Virus record (IMG/VR): IMGVR_UViG_3300037353_000020
Coordinates: 1-25,563 of that record
Reading direction: 5' to 3' (one strand)
Source: a virus
DNA: 25,563 bases
The notes beneath the pieces were generated by a model. The model was given only the letters and a program-made list of their open reading frames with translations, did not search any database and had not been told where the DNA came from. This document shows, in pieces, positions 13,331 through 22,653 of this stretch; position 1 is the stretch's first letter; each line of letters opens with the position of its first letter. Position numbers and translations under genes: made by a program.

Positions 13331-16300
13331 ATGGGCCAAACGACGGTGCTTCAGCTCCCTTTTGCTGGCGGGCTCGATCAGAAGGCCGCGAAATATTACC
13401 TCGATCCGGAATCGAAGCTCGCCACCATCACCGACGGCAACTTCGTCAAGACGGGCGCGGTCGACAAGCGGCAGGGGATCTCGCATCTCACCTCGGTGTC
13501 GGCGACTGGCGGCAAGCTGTCGTCGTGGAGCAAGTCGGAGCTTACGGTCGCGACTCCGCAGGGGCTCTACTCCTATTCGGGAGCGCTGAATGCGCTCGTT
13601 GGCGCTGGCCCACTGCCCCCATGCCGCGCGATTCGGCGCCCCCTCCTGGCGGCCTCGCCCGCACTCGGAACGACATTTCCGAGCACCGCGGCTCAGAGTC
13701 CGAACCTCTGCGACATCCCCCTCGGCACGTCAACGCTCCGCCTCGCGGTCTATCAGGGAGCGCTCACGTCAACGGGCAAGTCGACGATCTATGCGAGCGT
13801 CTCCGACGCGACCACCGGCGAGTTGGTCCTCCCTCCGAGCCTGCTCTACGTCGGTGCCGGCGCCCCCGGACGACTCACGGGCGCGGTGGTCGTCCAGGCG
13901 TTCTACCAGCCGACCGCGACGTCCGGGCAGCAGGTCACGATCGCCTATGCGGATATGGCTCAGCTCGCGCTCTATGCGCGCAACTACAACCCGGCCACGA
14001 ACGTGATCAGCGCGCAGACGACGATCCTCGCGGCAGGCGGATTCACGATACAAGCGCTCGATCTCGTCCCCTACACGGGCGATCCGAGCGGCGGCTCGCT
14101 GCTCCTCTACTCGGACAATGGATCGCGTGTCGTCTACAAATACCTCTCGTCGGCGTTCGGGACGATCACGAGCGCTGTGATCGACACGGCGCCCGGCGGC
14201 CAATTCGTCGCCGGGGACATGTACGCGCTGGGGGTCTACGGCGATTCCGTTTGGTTCATCTACGCGTTCGCCAACTCAACAACGACGTGGCACGCGAAGT
14301 GGACGAACTATTCCGCGGATCACCTGTTCCTGTTCGTTGGCAGCAGCAGCATTGCGAATTTCGCGGGGGGGAACGCCTTCAAGCTGATCCCTCCCGTGGG
14401 TATGGGCTCGAAGCTCGCCTTCACCGGATTCGTTCAGGATACGGCGCTCACGGCGCCGAGCGTTCCCGGTCCAGGCACGACGAGCATCCACTCGTTCAGC
14501 GGCCAGTGGCAGACGCTCTCCGCCGCGACCACTGGCGCCGTCGACCAGGGGAATTGGCCGCTGGGCCTGAGCCCGGTGTCGCGAGGATTCGTGACGGGCG
14601 GCACGCTCTACCAGCCCGCAGAGCTAGCGCTGTGCGGCGCCAACGCGATCGGGACGGCGCTCGCTGGATCCGGCGTGATCTCGATCGAATCCCAGCAAGG
14701 CACGCTCTTCCTACTGCAGCTCCAGTCCAATACATCGCTGCTCTCCCGTATGCTCCCCGTCGCCACCATCGCCCCGCGACAAAAGCTGATCGGCGCGCAG
14801 CCCATCTTTCCGTTGACGAGCACCTTCCCCGAGCCGAGCACTCCGCTCCCCAGCGGCCAGCCCGGAGCTACGAGGCAAGCGGTCGCGCTTCGCGTGGCCG
14901 GTGTCGACACGGCGGCAGAGTCGGGCACGATCGCCTCAACGTGGGCGAACGACTTCTACTTCGACACGGGCTCGCAGGCCCTCCTCTATCAGGCGAACGA
15001 GCTGGGCCAGGAGCTTCACCTATCGAGCGCGACCCCGTTCGTGTTCGACGGTGGCCTCGCGCTCGAGGACTCGTTCGCCTATTACCCTGAGTTTTCGTAC
15101 GCCTCGCAGAGCGGATCCGGGTCGACGCTCACGGGCACGTATACCTATGCAGTGGTCTACACGTACGTCGACGCGTCCGGCCTCCTGCATCGGAGCGTGC
15201 CGGCGTTCACGAACGCGGTCACGCTGAGCGGCGCACAGAATCCGGTGTGCAACATCCTCTCTCTCTCGATGACGTGGCGCGATCTGGCGGTCACGGGCCA
15301 GTCATTCCCCACGGTCCCGCAAGGCGCCGTCTACGCGGAGATCTACCGGACGCTCTCGACGCCCGCGACGCCCGTCTTCTACTTCGTCGATCGCGTTTCC
15401 GTCTCGAACACCAACGCGTTCCCCTGCGTACCCTACATCGCATACGTGGACACGACGCCGGACAGCGCGATCTCGGTCGCGTCGCAGCTCTACACAACGG
15501 GCGGCGTGCTCGACAATCCGTGCCCGCCCGCGCTCGCGATGCAGTGCGTCCACAAGGGGCGCCTCTGGGCGATCGACGAGACCTTGCGGACGATCTGGTT
15601 CACACAAACCTTCTCGTCGGGGCTCGCTCCCACGTGGAACGAGCTTATGACGATCCAGCTTCCCGACGGCGGGGACATCACTGCGATCGCCGAGCTCGAC
15701 GACAAGCTCATCGTCTTCAAGGCTGGATCCATTTGGGTGGTCTACGGCGGGGACGGACTCTCGATCACGGGGACCGGGTCGGACATCACGAACCCGCAGA
15801 GGATCGCGAGCGACGTCGGCGCCGTTGATTGGCGGAGCGTCGTGCTGATGCCCGAGGGGCTCATGTTTCTCGCGGCGAACGGCATCTATCTGCTCGATCG
15901 CTCGCTCGCGGTCACGTGGATCGGGAAGGAGGTAACCGACTCGCTTGCGCAGTTCCCGACCGTCGTGGGCGCCACGCTCATCCCGACGGCAACGCAAGTG
16001 CGGTTTACGTGCGTGGGGGCCGGGGGCTCGGCCGCGCTGGTTTTCGACTATGAGCTGAAGTGGTGGACGGTGCACACTTACCCGCGGCTTTCGGCGCCGC
16101 TGGCAAGCTCGAGCCTCGCGCAAAGCGGTGCGTACTCGCTCCTCTCCACGGACGGGCAGCTCTGGCAAGAAGGCTCGACGTTCTTCGATCAGGACAGCAC
16201 GGGAACGCCGCACTTCGTTCCGACAGTCATCACAACCGCGGCACTCAAGCTTCAGGGCGTCCAGGGCTATCAGCGGTGCCGCCGCGCGCTTCTGAGCTTC

Positions 16301-16594
16301 GCGGAGCAGGACGATTGCGGGCTCTCGATTGGGCTCGCGGTCAATTACCAGCCGACGATCGTCCAGACCGGGATCTACTCCGCCGCCCAGGTCGACGTGC
16401 TGCCCCCCGGCGTCCCTGTGGATATGCACCTCGCGGGGGCCTACAATAAGGGCATGGCCGTGCAGTTCACTTTCTCCGACTCGCAAGGACCTGGCGCGAT
16501 CACCGGTCAGGGCGCGCGCTTCGCGAGCTATGCCGTCGAGCTCGACGCGATCGGCGGTCGCTATCGCCAGGTGCCGCCGCAAGGGAGGTCGTAG
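13331..16594 (+). CDS. Large tail nozzle/stabilisation-type protein
   Basis: The 1087-aa product opens with LQLPFAGGLDQKAAKYYLDP and NFVKTGAVDKRQGI (about 7-50), the usual opening of podovirus tail nozzle/stabilisation proteins (P22 gp10, T7 gp12), and is beta-rich throughout. About residues 785-870 hold LDDKLIVFKAGSIWVVYGGDG and then GLMFLAANGIYLLDR, the repeated propeller-blade motifs of this group. It is far longer than P22 gp10 (about 470) or T7 gp12 (about 790); the extra length lies in the Ser/Thr-rich part before residue 600. It would close the tail tube below the connector. Its stop overlaps the next GTG by one base. Confidence 0.8.
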   Translation: MGQTTVLQLPFAGGLDQKAAKYYLDPESKLATITDGNFVKTGAVDKRQGISHLTSVSATGGKLSSWSKSELTVATPQGLYSYSGALNALVGAGPLPPCRAIRRPLLAASPALGTTFPSTAAQSPNLCDIPLGTSTLRLAVYQGALTSTGKSTIYASVSDATTGELVLPPSLLYVGAGAPGRLTGAVVVQAFYQPTATSGQQVTIAYADMAQLALYARNYNPATNVISAQTTILAAGGFTIQALDLVPYTGDPSGGSLLLYSDNGSRVVYKYLSSAFGTITSAVIDTAPGGQFVAGDMYALGVYGDSVWFIYAFANSTTTWHAKWTNYSADHLFLFVGSSSIANFAGGNAFKLIPPVGMGSKLAFTGFVQDTALTAPSVPGPGTTSIHSFSGQWQTLSAATTGAVDQGNWPLGLSPVSRGFVTGGTLYQPAELALCGANAIGTALAGSGVISIESQQGTLFLLQLQSNTSLLSRMLPVATIAPRQKLIGAQPIFPLTSTFPEPSTPLPSGQPGATRQAVALRVAGVDTAAESGTIASTWANDFYFDTGSQALLYQANELGQELHLSSATPFVFDGGLALEDSFAYYPEFSYASQSGSGSTLTGTYTYAVVYTYVDASGLLHRSVPAFTNAVTLSGAQNPVCNILSLSMTWRDLAVTGQSFPTVPQGAVYAEIYRTLSTPATPVFYFVDRVSVSNTNAFPCVPYIAYVDTTPDSAISVASQLYTTGGVLDNPCPPALAMQCVHKGRLWAIDETLRTIWFTQTFSSGLAPTWNELMTIQLPDGGDITAIAELDDKLIVFKAGSIWVVYGGDGLSITGTGSDITNPQRIASDVGAVDWRSVVLMPEGLMFLAANGIYLLDRSLAVTWIGKEVTDSLAQFPTVVGATLIPTATQVRFTCVGAGGSAALVFDYELKWWTVHTYPRLSAPLASSSLAQSGAYSLLSTDGQLWQEGSTFFDQDSTGTPHFVPTVITTAALKLQGVQGYQRCRRALLSFAEQDDCGLSIGLAVNYQPTIVQTGIYSAAQVDVLPPGVPVDMHLAGAYNKGMAVQFTFSDSQGPGAITGQGARFASYAVELDAIGGRYRQVPPQGRS

Positions 16595-18546
16595 TGGCTG
16601 GATCCTTCGTGAGTCCGACCGGATCCGGTGTCGTCGTTGGCAATGGATCCAACGGTGAAGTCGGCTATCAGCAGAATCCGGTCACGGGTGCGTGGTCCGT
16701 CGTCCAGACGCCCGACGGCCCCGCCCTCGACGCGAACGGCAACGTCACGGCGGCCGGTCTCGCAGCCGGACTCTTCCCGCCCGGCACGAAGGTCGGCCAA
16801 AATTCGGCCACGGGCGGGGTTGGCCTCAACGGGCCCACCGGTGGCGGCATCGGCTTCTCGGGTGAGCCGACGATCACGTACACGCCGGGCAAGCCCGCGG
16901 TCGCAACGGCGGCGGCCAACTCCGCAACGCCAGGCGCGCCCACCCCGACGAGCGCAGGGACGGGCGCTCCGGCAGCGGCCTCGACCGGAGACCCATTTAC
17001 GGGCACGCCGGCCGCGCTCACGCCGGGCGGCGTCGATGGCGGCTTCGGGATCTACAGCGCGGGACCCACAGTCCCCGTCCCTGACCAGCTCGCTTTCGAG
17101 CAGCAGATCGCCAATGCGGGCGGTCTCGCGAAGGCCTACGGGCAAGACGCTGGCGCGGCGCTGGGTCGAGCGGCCCCGCAGATCGCCGGACTCACCAATT
17201 ACGACCGCTCGATGGGGGCCTTGGGCGCCCAGTACGGAGCCCTCGCACAGAACGACCCGCTCGCTCAGGGCGAGTACGCGCAGGCGCTCGGGCAAGACAT
17301 CAACTCACAGACGTCGATGGCCCGCTCGGCCACGGGCGGCGCGATCGGGCAGGCCGGCGCGGAGCGCGCCGCGCTCGCCAATTCGGCCGGGCTCGCAGCA
17401 GGGCAGGCGGGCAACGCGGGCCTTCTGCAAGGGCAGCTTCAGGGGCAATTCCTCACCGATCAGGGGCAGGCATACAGTCAGCGCGAGGCGGCGAACGCGC
17501 AGCAGGCCGGGCTCAATGAGCAGCAGGTCGGGCAGAACTACGGCCTCGCCCAGTCCCTCTACGGTCTGCAAAACAACTCGAGCCAGGGCGAGCTTGCGGG
17601 CCTCTCGGCCTACACGAATGCGCAGAACCAGAGCGCCCAGAGCCAGATCGCGAGCAACCAGCTTGAGGCGGCAGTGAGCGGACAGCTCCTCAACACCGCG
17701 ATCGGCGCGGGTGCGGGCATTGCGGGCATTGCCGGTCAGGGCTTCAACGGATCGGGCAGCTATACGAGCCCCGCCACAACCGACACCGGCGTGCCGACGG
17801 ACGCGGGCACGACGGCGCCTGCGCCGACCACGGGCGCGCTTGCCGGCGCGCCGACGCCCGATCCGGGCGGGGGTCTTGCGCTCTCCGCCCCGCAAAGCCT
17901 TACGGGATCAGGGATCCAGCTCAACGGAACGGGCGCATTCAATTCTGACGAGAACGTCAATTCTGACGAGAACGCCAAGATCCCGATCGGCGACCTCGGC
18001 TCGAACGGGCTCCCTCCCCTCCTCAGCCCGGATCAGCAGACGCCCGCGCAGCAGGTGCAGGCGCAGGCAAACCAGGGTCTCGCCGCGAACTATGCGCCGA
18101 AGCCCGTACAGGGGCCGCAGCCGCAGAACGATCCGGGGCTCAGTACGCTCGCGTCCGTGCTCGGCGGCGTCTCGGGTCTCGCGGGCCCCGGTGGCTCGCT
18201 CTTCGGCGCCGCGCTCGGCGCTGGCAATGCGGGATTCAACTCCGATGAGAACGCGAAGCACGAGGAAGGCGACGCGCCGAAGCTCGCGGATGTTTTCCTG
18301 CACAGCCTCGATCCGAAGTCGTACGCGTACAGGTCGCCGAAGGATGAGCCTGTTCCGAATCCGCACGGCGGAGAGTATCTGGGCGTCATGGCACAGGATC
18401 TCGAGCGCGTGCCTGACATCGGCCCGCAGCTCGTCTCGCAGCAGCCCGGCCAGTACAAGCGCGTGAACACGGGCGCGGCCATCTCCGCGCTGCTCGCGGG
18501 TATGGGGCGGCTCAACCAGAAATATGAGGAGCTCCGTCGTGGCTAG
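16594..18546 (+). CDS. Ejection/internal virion-type protein with C-terminal S74 chaperone domain
   Basis: The 650-aa product starts at GTG after a strong AGGGAGG site. Residues 1-160 are Gly/Ala/Pro/Thr-rich and flexible; 160-365 are Gln/Ala-rich helices (repeated GQ, AQ, QAG patterns) typical of podovirus internal virion proteins that form a DNA-ejection channel; 366-384 is hydrophobic (AIGAGAGIAGIAG). Residues 550-650 are an intramolecular-chaperone (Peptidase_S74) type domain: SDENAK at 550-555, LHSLDPKSYAYR, GEYLGVMAQDLERVP, and a closing helix LLAGMGRLNQKYEEL. In this family the peptide bond before the conserved Ser is cut after trimerisation. Two extra SDEN copies lie at 451 and 457. 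It could instead be a fibre/spike precursor. Confidence 0.72.
   Translation: MAGSFVSPTGSGVVVGNGSNGEVGYQQNPVTGAWSVVQTPDGPALDANGNVTAAGLAAGLFPPGTKVGQNSATGGVGLNGPTGGGIGFSGEPTITYTPGKPAVATAAANSATPGAPTPTSAGTGAPAAASTGDPFTGTPAALTPGGVDGGFGIYSAGPTVPVPDQLAFEQQIANAGGLAKAYGQDAGAALGRAAPQIAGLTNYDRSMGALGAQYGALAQNDPLAQGEYAQALGQDINSQTSMARSATGGAIGQAGAERAALANSAGLAAGQAGNAGLLQGQLQGQFLTDQGQAYSQREAANAQQAGLNEQQVGQNYGLAQSLYGLQNNSSQGELAGLSAYTNAQNQSAQSQIASNQLEAAVSGQLLNTAIGAGAGIAGIAGQGFNGSGSYTSPATTDTGVPTDAGTTAPAPTTGALAGAPTPDPGGGLALSAPQSLTGSGIQLNGTGAFNSDENVNSDENAKIPIGDLGSNGLPPLLSPDQQTPAQQVQAQANQGLAANYAPKPVQGPQPQNDPGLSTLASVLGGVSGLAGPGGSLFGAALGAGNAGFNSDENAKHEEGDAPKLADVFLHSLDPKSYAYRSPKDEPVPNPHGGEYLGVMAQDLERVPDIGPQLVSQQPGQYKRVNTGAAISALLAGMGRLNQKYEELRRG
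17941..17976 (+). repeat. 18-bp in-frame tandem repeat encoding two NSDEN units
   Basis: Two copies of aattctgacgagaacg plus two bases (gtc or gcc as the last codon) lie head to tail at 17941-17958 and 17959-17976. They encode NSDENV and NSDENA. A third, diverged copy (aactccgatgagaacgcg) lies at 18238-18255 at the start of the chaperone-like domain. The shared residues are those around the predicted self-cleavage serine. Confidence 0.8.
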
Positions 18547-20224
18547 CCCCTACGCCTCGCCCACGGACGCTCTTCTTGGGCCGCAGATCGACCCCGACGC
18601 AGTACAGAACGCGCTCGCCGCATACTACGCGCCGCAACCGGCCCCGATGGCCCACGGCGCCGCAGCCGGGCCGTCGCCTGCCGATCTTACTGCGTACGCC
18701 GCGGAGAGCGGAGGAGGAGGGGCGTTGCCCGCTGCGCCTCCGCCGCTCGCGCCCCCGATCCCTGCGCCCCCTTCGCCGCAGGGAAACCTCCCCGCATATG
18801 CGGCGTCGCTCCGCGCGCTGCCGCAGGCCGCGCCGCCGCCCGCATCCGGTGACATCGTACGGTTCGCGCCCAACGCTGGCGACGCGCTTCCAGCGATCCC
18901 GCAAGCGCGGACGGTTCACGTGCCCGCGAGTAACACGCCACTGGCCGATCCGAAGCTCATCGCTCAGATCGACGCGAACGCGCAGCGTCAGGCGGGCGCG
19001 GTCGATCAGGAAGCGGACGCCGCGAGGCAAGTGGCGAGCGCGGAGGCCGGCGTGTCGTCGGCGAGCGCGGCCGGCAAGGAGGCGGAGGCGACCGAGCTTG
19101 ATCGGCAGGCGGAGGAGGCGAAGACCGCGGCAGCGAAGCGTGAGGATCTCTCGCGTGCGCGCCTCGATCAGATCGACGCGGCCTCCAAGAATCTCGCCGA
19201 TCAGAAGATCGACCCGGACCGCTACTGGTCCTCGCGCTCGACCGCTTCGAAGGTGAGCTACGGCATCGCGGCGATTCTTGGCGGCTTTCTCGCGGGAGCG
19301 AAGGGCGGCGCCAATTCGGGAATCGAGATGCTCAACACGGCAATCGATCGCGACATCGCGGCGCAGAGGCAAGAGCTCGAGACGAAGAAGGACCGCGTCG
19401 CCGACATGAACTCGCTCTATGCGCGCGCCTATCAGGCGACCGGCGATCACGAGGAAGCGGATCGGCTCGCACGTGGCGTGCTTCTCGAGGGGATGAAGGC
19501 GAAGACGATGGCTCTCGCCGAGACGGCGGGCACGCCGGTCGCGCTCGCGAAGGGCGACGAGCTCTCCGCGAAGCTGCAAGAGGAGAAAGAGAAGGTCGTG
19601 CGCGGCGGCCTCGAAGACGACGTGAAGCTCCACAAGTATTCGCCCGGCGGCGATGTCACAGTCGGCGGCGGCGCTCCCGTCCCGAAGGAAGACGTCGCGC
19701 GCGCCGTCAACGTCGCGGGCGAGACGTACCTCGCGCCCGACAAGGAGGCGGCGGCGAAGCTTCGCCCCGAGATCGCGGCCTACACGAACGCGGATCGGAT
19801 GCTCAAGCGCGCACAGGAACTCCGCCAGGATCCGAACTGGAGCCCGTTCACGCCAGGCAATCCGCAACAGCGCGATCTCGAGGACATCGCCGCCCGGTTG
19901 CCGCTCGCGATCCATGCGGACGGCGTACGGCTCCAACCGGAGATCATCTCGCGTCTCGAGCAGACGACGAAAAACATCGCATCGTCTCGGCTCAACCCGG
20001 GCGCGTGGGGGATTGACGCCGCGCTCGCCGCGCATCGCCGGATGCTGCAAGACGAGCTCGGGACCACGCTCGCCGCACAGCCGCTCGAGCACGTCAAACG
20101 CGGCGTCGCCGCCAACCCCACGACGGGCGGAATCATGCGCACGCAAGCGGACACGGGCCGCGACTTTATCCCCGCGAAGACGGGGCGAGGGGCGCCGCCG
20201 CCGAGCTTCACGCCCATCCAATGA
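18539..20224 (+). CDS. Second ejection/internal virion-type protein
   Basis: The 561-aa product starts at GTG 18539, eight bases after GAGGAG, rather than at the ATG 15 bp upstream, which lacks a ribosome site; it overlaps the previous stop by 8 bp. Residues 1-130 are Pro/Ala-rich and probably unfolded. About 135-225 is a long Ala/Glu/Lys coiled coil. Residues 236-262 (YGIAAILGGFLAGAKGG) are a glycine-rich hydrophobic helix that could insert in a membrane, followed by further helices (AAQRQELETKKDRVADM) and a Pro-rich end. This coiled-coil plus glycine-rich membrane helix is typical of proteins that leave the head with DNA and build a channel through the cell envelope. No enzymatic domain such as lytic transglycosylase is seen. 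Confidence 0.65.
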   Translation: MASPYASPTDALLGPQIDPDAVQNALAAYYAPQPAPMAHGAAAGPSPADLTAYAAESGGGGALPAAPPPLAPPIPAPPSPQGNLPAYAASLRALPQAAPPPASGDIVRFAPNAGDALPAIPQARTVHVPASNTPLADPKLIAQIDANAQRQAGAVDQEADAARQVASAEAGVSSASAAGKEAEATELDRQAEEAKTAAAKREDLSRARLDQIDAASKNLADQKIDPDRYWSSRSTASKVSYGIAAILGGFLAGAKGGANSGIEMLNTAIDRDIAAQRQELETKKDRVADMNSLYARAYQATGDHEEADRLARGVLLEGMKAKTMALAETAGTPVALAKGDELSAKLQEEKEKVVRGGLEDDVKLHKYSPGGDVTVGGGAPVPKEDVARAVNVAGETYLAPDKEAAAKLRPEIAAYTNADRMLKRAQELRQDPNWSPFTPGNPQQRDLEDIAARLPLAIHADGVRLQPEIISRLEQTTKNIASSRLNPGAWGIDAALAAHRRMLQDELGTTLAAQPLEHVKRGVAANPTTGGIMRTQADTGRDFIPAKTGRGAPPPSFTPIQ

Positions 20225-22653
20225 AGCTCTATGACGACAAGGGGCAGCCGATCGAAGTGCCGGTCGATCAGGCGGCCGAGGCGCTTGCGTCGGGCAAGTA
20301 TGGGCTCCCGAAGGGCGCGCGTGTCCCGGTCAAGCTTGAGGACGGTCAGGCGGGCACGGTCGCCGCCGAAGATCTTCAGTCAACGCTCGAAGGAGGCGCG
20401 AAGATCCTTTCGCCCGAAGAGCACGCCGCCGCGGTGCAGCAGGCGAAGTACGGCGGGGCTGGCAGCCAGGCCGTAGCGGGGCTTGCCGGCGCGGCACGAG
20501 GGGCGTCGCTCGGCACATCAGACATCGCGGCCCGAGCGCTCGGGGGCACAGACACCGCCGACTACCTCCGCAACATTCAGGAGGCTAACCCCATCACCAG
20601 CGGCGTCGGCGAACTCGCCGGGGCGGTCGCCCCGGCCTTGCTCACGGAAGGCGGCAGCGCGGCCGAAGAGTCGCCCGGCATCATCTCCACGCTCGGCAGG
20701 GCGGTCGCCGCGCCCGGGCGCGCTATAGAGGCGGCTGGCGGCCTTGGTGAGGCTCTCGCGAGCGGCATCCTCCCCGAGGAGGCCACATCGCTCGCGGGCC
20801 GGCTCGGGAGCGCAGCGGCAAAGGGGGCGGCTCGTGCTGGCGCGGAGGGAGCGGTCTACGGCGCGGGGGACTACGCGAGCGAGCAAGCGCTGTCGCAAAA
20901 TCCCGACCTTGACGGCGAGAAGTTCCTCTCGGCAATCGGACACGGCGCGCTCCTTGGCGCGGCAACGGGGGGGCTGCTCAGCGGCACGGGGCAGGCGGGC
21001 CGTGAGGTGCTCGGCGCCGTCTCGCCGCACCTTCGGGGGCTCGCCGAAGAGCAGGCGGCGCACTTCGTGGGCGGTACGCAGAAGTTCGCGCGCGAGGCGG
21101 AGCACGTCGAAGGCGGCGCGAAGGCGATCGGGCGGGATCTGCTCGACGCGGGGCTCGTTCAGGCCGGGCAGACGATCGAGGACGCGGCACCGAAGATCGC
21201 GGCGGCGCGTGAGGACGCGGGCAAGGCGGTCGAGTCGATGCGCGCGGACGCGGACGCGAAGGGCTTTGAGGGGCCGAAAGTCGGCACGATCTTGAGCACG
21301 ATCGACGAGAAGATCCGCCCGGATCTCGACCTGCTGCCGTCACTCAATAAGCCCGCGATCGAGCGCGTCGAGGCGCTGCAGGACGATATCCGCAGGATTG
21401 CCGGGCAGCCGACGCGCGCAGAGGCAGCCGCGGAAGGGCTCGGCGAGCTCCCTCCGATCCCCGACGACGCGCGCCTTGGCTTTCAACAAGCGGCCGAGAT
21501 TCGTAAGCGGATCGACGCAGAGGCGAAGTGGGCGAGCAACCCGCTCGCGCCCGTGCCCGAGCTCGCGAAGGCGATGCGCACGATGCGAGGCGCGATCGAG
21601 GATGAGATCGAGCGCGCGGGCGACGAGGCGAGCAAGAGGATCGGTGGCACGTTTCTCGAGGACTACACGAAGGCGAAGGTTCGCTTTCAGCGCCTGGCCG
21701 TCGCCGACGACGCGGCGCAGGCCGCGGTCGCGAAGCGCACGGCATCGGGCCTGCCGGGCGCGCTGGACACGCTCGGCGCCGTCGCGGGCATTGCGAGCGG
21801 TCACCCGCTTGTCGGAGCGGCAAGTCTTGCGTCGAGCTATGCGCGCAAGCAGGTGCGCGAGCGCGGAGCGGCAACAGCCGCCGCGTGGCTCGACAAGCTA
21901 GGCGCTCTCGGCGGGGTCGAGCGCGCGACGGGCGCGGTCGACCGGCAGATCTCGCGCGGCGTGGCGCGCGCTACAGGGGATGAGGGGATCGCCAAGGTGC
22001 GTATGCGCGCTCCCGTCGAGGGGGGCTTCGAGGGGATGAGGAAGAGCGTCGAAGAGGCGGTCGCGCACAGCGACGAGCACATGCGCGCGATCGATGCCGC
22101 TGCAGGGCCCATCGCTCAGCACTCTCCGAAGGTCGCCGCCGCGTTCCAGAAGGCGGCGGTACGCGCGACGCTGTATCTCGCGAACCAGCTCCCGAAGACG
22201 CCGCCCGAAGAGCATGGGCTCGCGCACGATCACGAGGTCCTCGCCGTCTCCGACTACGAAAAGGATCGGTTCGAGCACATCTACCAGGCCGTCCACGATC
22301 CGCCCTCGGTCCTCTCGCGCGTAGAGGAGGGCACGGTCACACCCGACGAGGTCGACGCGATCGAGGCGACGGCGCCGGAGACGTATGCGAGCATGTGCAC
22401 GCAGCTAAAGGACGCGCTCGCGAGCTCGAGAGCGGATCTGCCCTATGATCGACTCCTCGCGATCTCGACATTCCTGAAGGAGCCCGTCGACCCCACCATG
22501 ACCCCCGTATTCGTCGCGACGATGCAGGCGCAGGCGAGCGCAAAGAAGGGTGGGTCGCCGCAGGGACAGACGAAGCGCGGCGGCCACGCGAAGGCTGCTA
22601 ACCTGCACTTGGCCGATACGACGAAGCTCACCACGCAAGGACCCCACTCATGA
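20221..22653 (+). CDS. Third ejection/internal virion-type protein, large
   Basis: The 810-aa product starts at an ATG overlapping the previous stop by 4 bp. Residues 1-75 form a small globular opening (YDDKGQPIEVPVDQAAEAL, then GYG/GARVPVKLEDGQAG). Then come alternating Gly/Ala-rich hydrophobic segments (about 80-105, 237-256 SAIGHGALLGAATGGLLSG, 513-540 TLGAVAGIASGHPLVGAASL) and long charged helices (about 285-345 and 390-510). The C-terminal 200 residues are helical with a basic end (KKGGSPQGQTKRGGHAK). The pattern of amphipathic helices and glycine-zipper segments fits the largest internal virion/ejection protein of podoviruses. No lysozyme or protease motif was found. Function rests on layout and position. 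Confidence 0.65.
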   Translation: MKLYDDKGQPIEVPVDQAAEALASGKYGLPKGARVPVKLEDGQAGTVAAEDLQSTLEGGAKILSPEEHAAAVQQAKYGGAGSQAVAGLAGAARGASLGTSDIAARALGGTDTADYLRNIQEANPITSGVGELAGAVAPALLTEGGSAAEESPGIISTLGRAVAAPGRAIEAAGGLGEALASGILPEEATSLAGRLGSAAAKGAARAGAEGAVYGAGDYASEQALSQNPDLDGEKFLSAIGHGALLGAATGGLLSGTGQAGREVLGAVSPHLRGLAEEQAAHFVGGTQKFAREAEHVEGGAKAIGRDLLDAGLVQAGQTIEDAAPKIAAAREDAGKAVESMRADADAKGFEGPKVGTILSTIDEKIRPDLDLLPSLNKPAIERVEALQDDIRRIAGQPTRAEAAAEGLGELPPIPDDARLGFQQAAEIRKRIDAEAKWASNPLAPVPELAKAMRTMRGAIEDEIERAGDEASKRIGGTFLEDYTKAKVRFQRLAVADDAAQAAVAKRTASGLPGALDTLGAVAGIASGHPLVGAASLASSYARKQVRERGAATAAAWLDKLGALGGVERATGAVDRQISRGVARATGDEGIAKVRMRAPVEGGFEGMRKSVEEAVAHSDEHMRAIDAAAGPIAQHSPKVAAAFQKAAVRATLYLANQLPKTPPEEHGLAHDHEVLAVSDYEKDRFEHIYQAVHDPPSVLSRVEEGTVTPDEVDAIEATAPETYASMCTQLKDALASSRADLPYDRLLAISTFLKEPVDPTMTPVFVATMQAQASAKKGGSPQGQTKRGGHAKAANLHLADTTKLTTQGPHS

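Noticed and set aside
13309-15090. Rightward 593-codon frame overlapping the nozzle gene
   Set aside because: It is an Arg-rich +2 shadow of the nozzle frame, which is longer, has the family motifs and a GGAG ribosome site.
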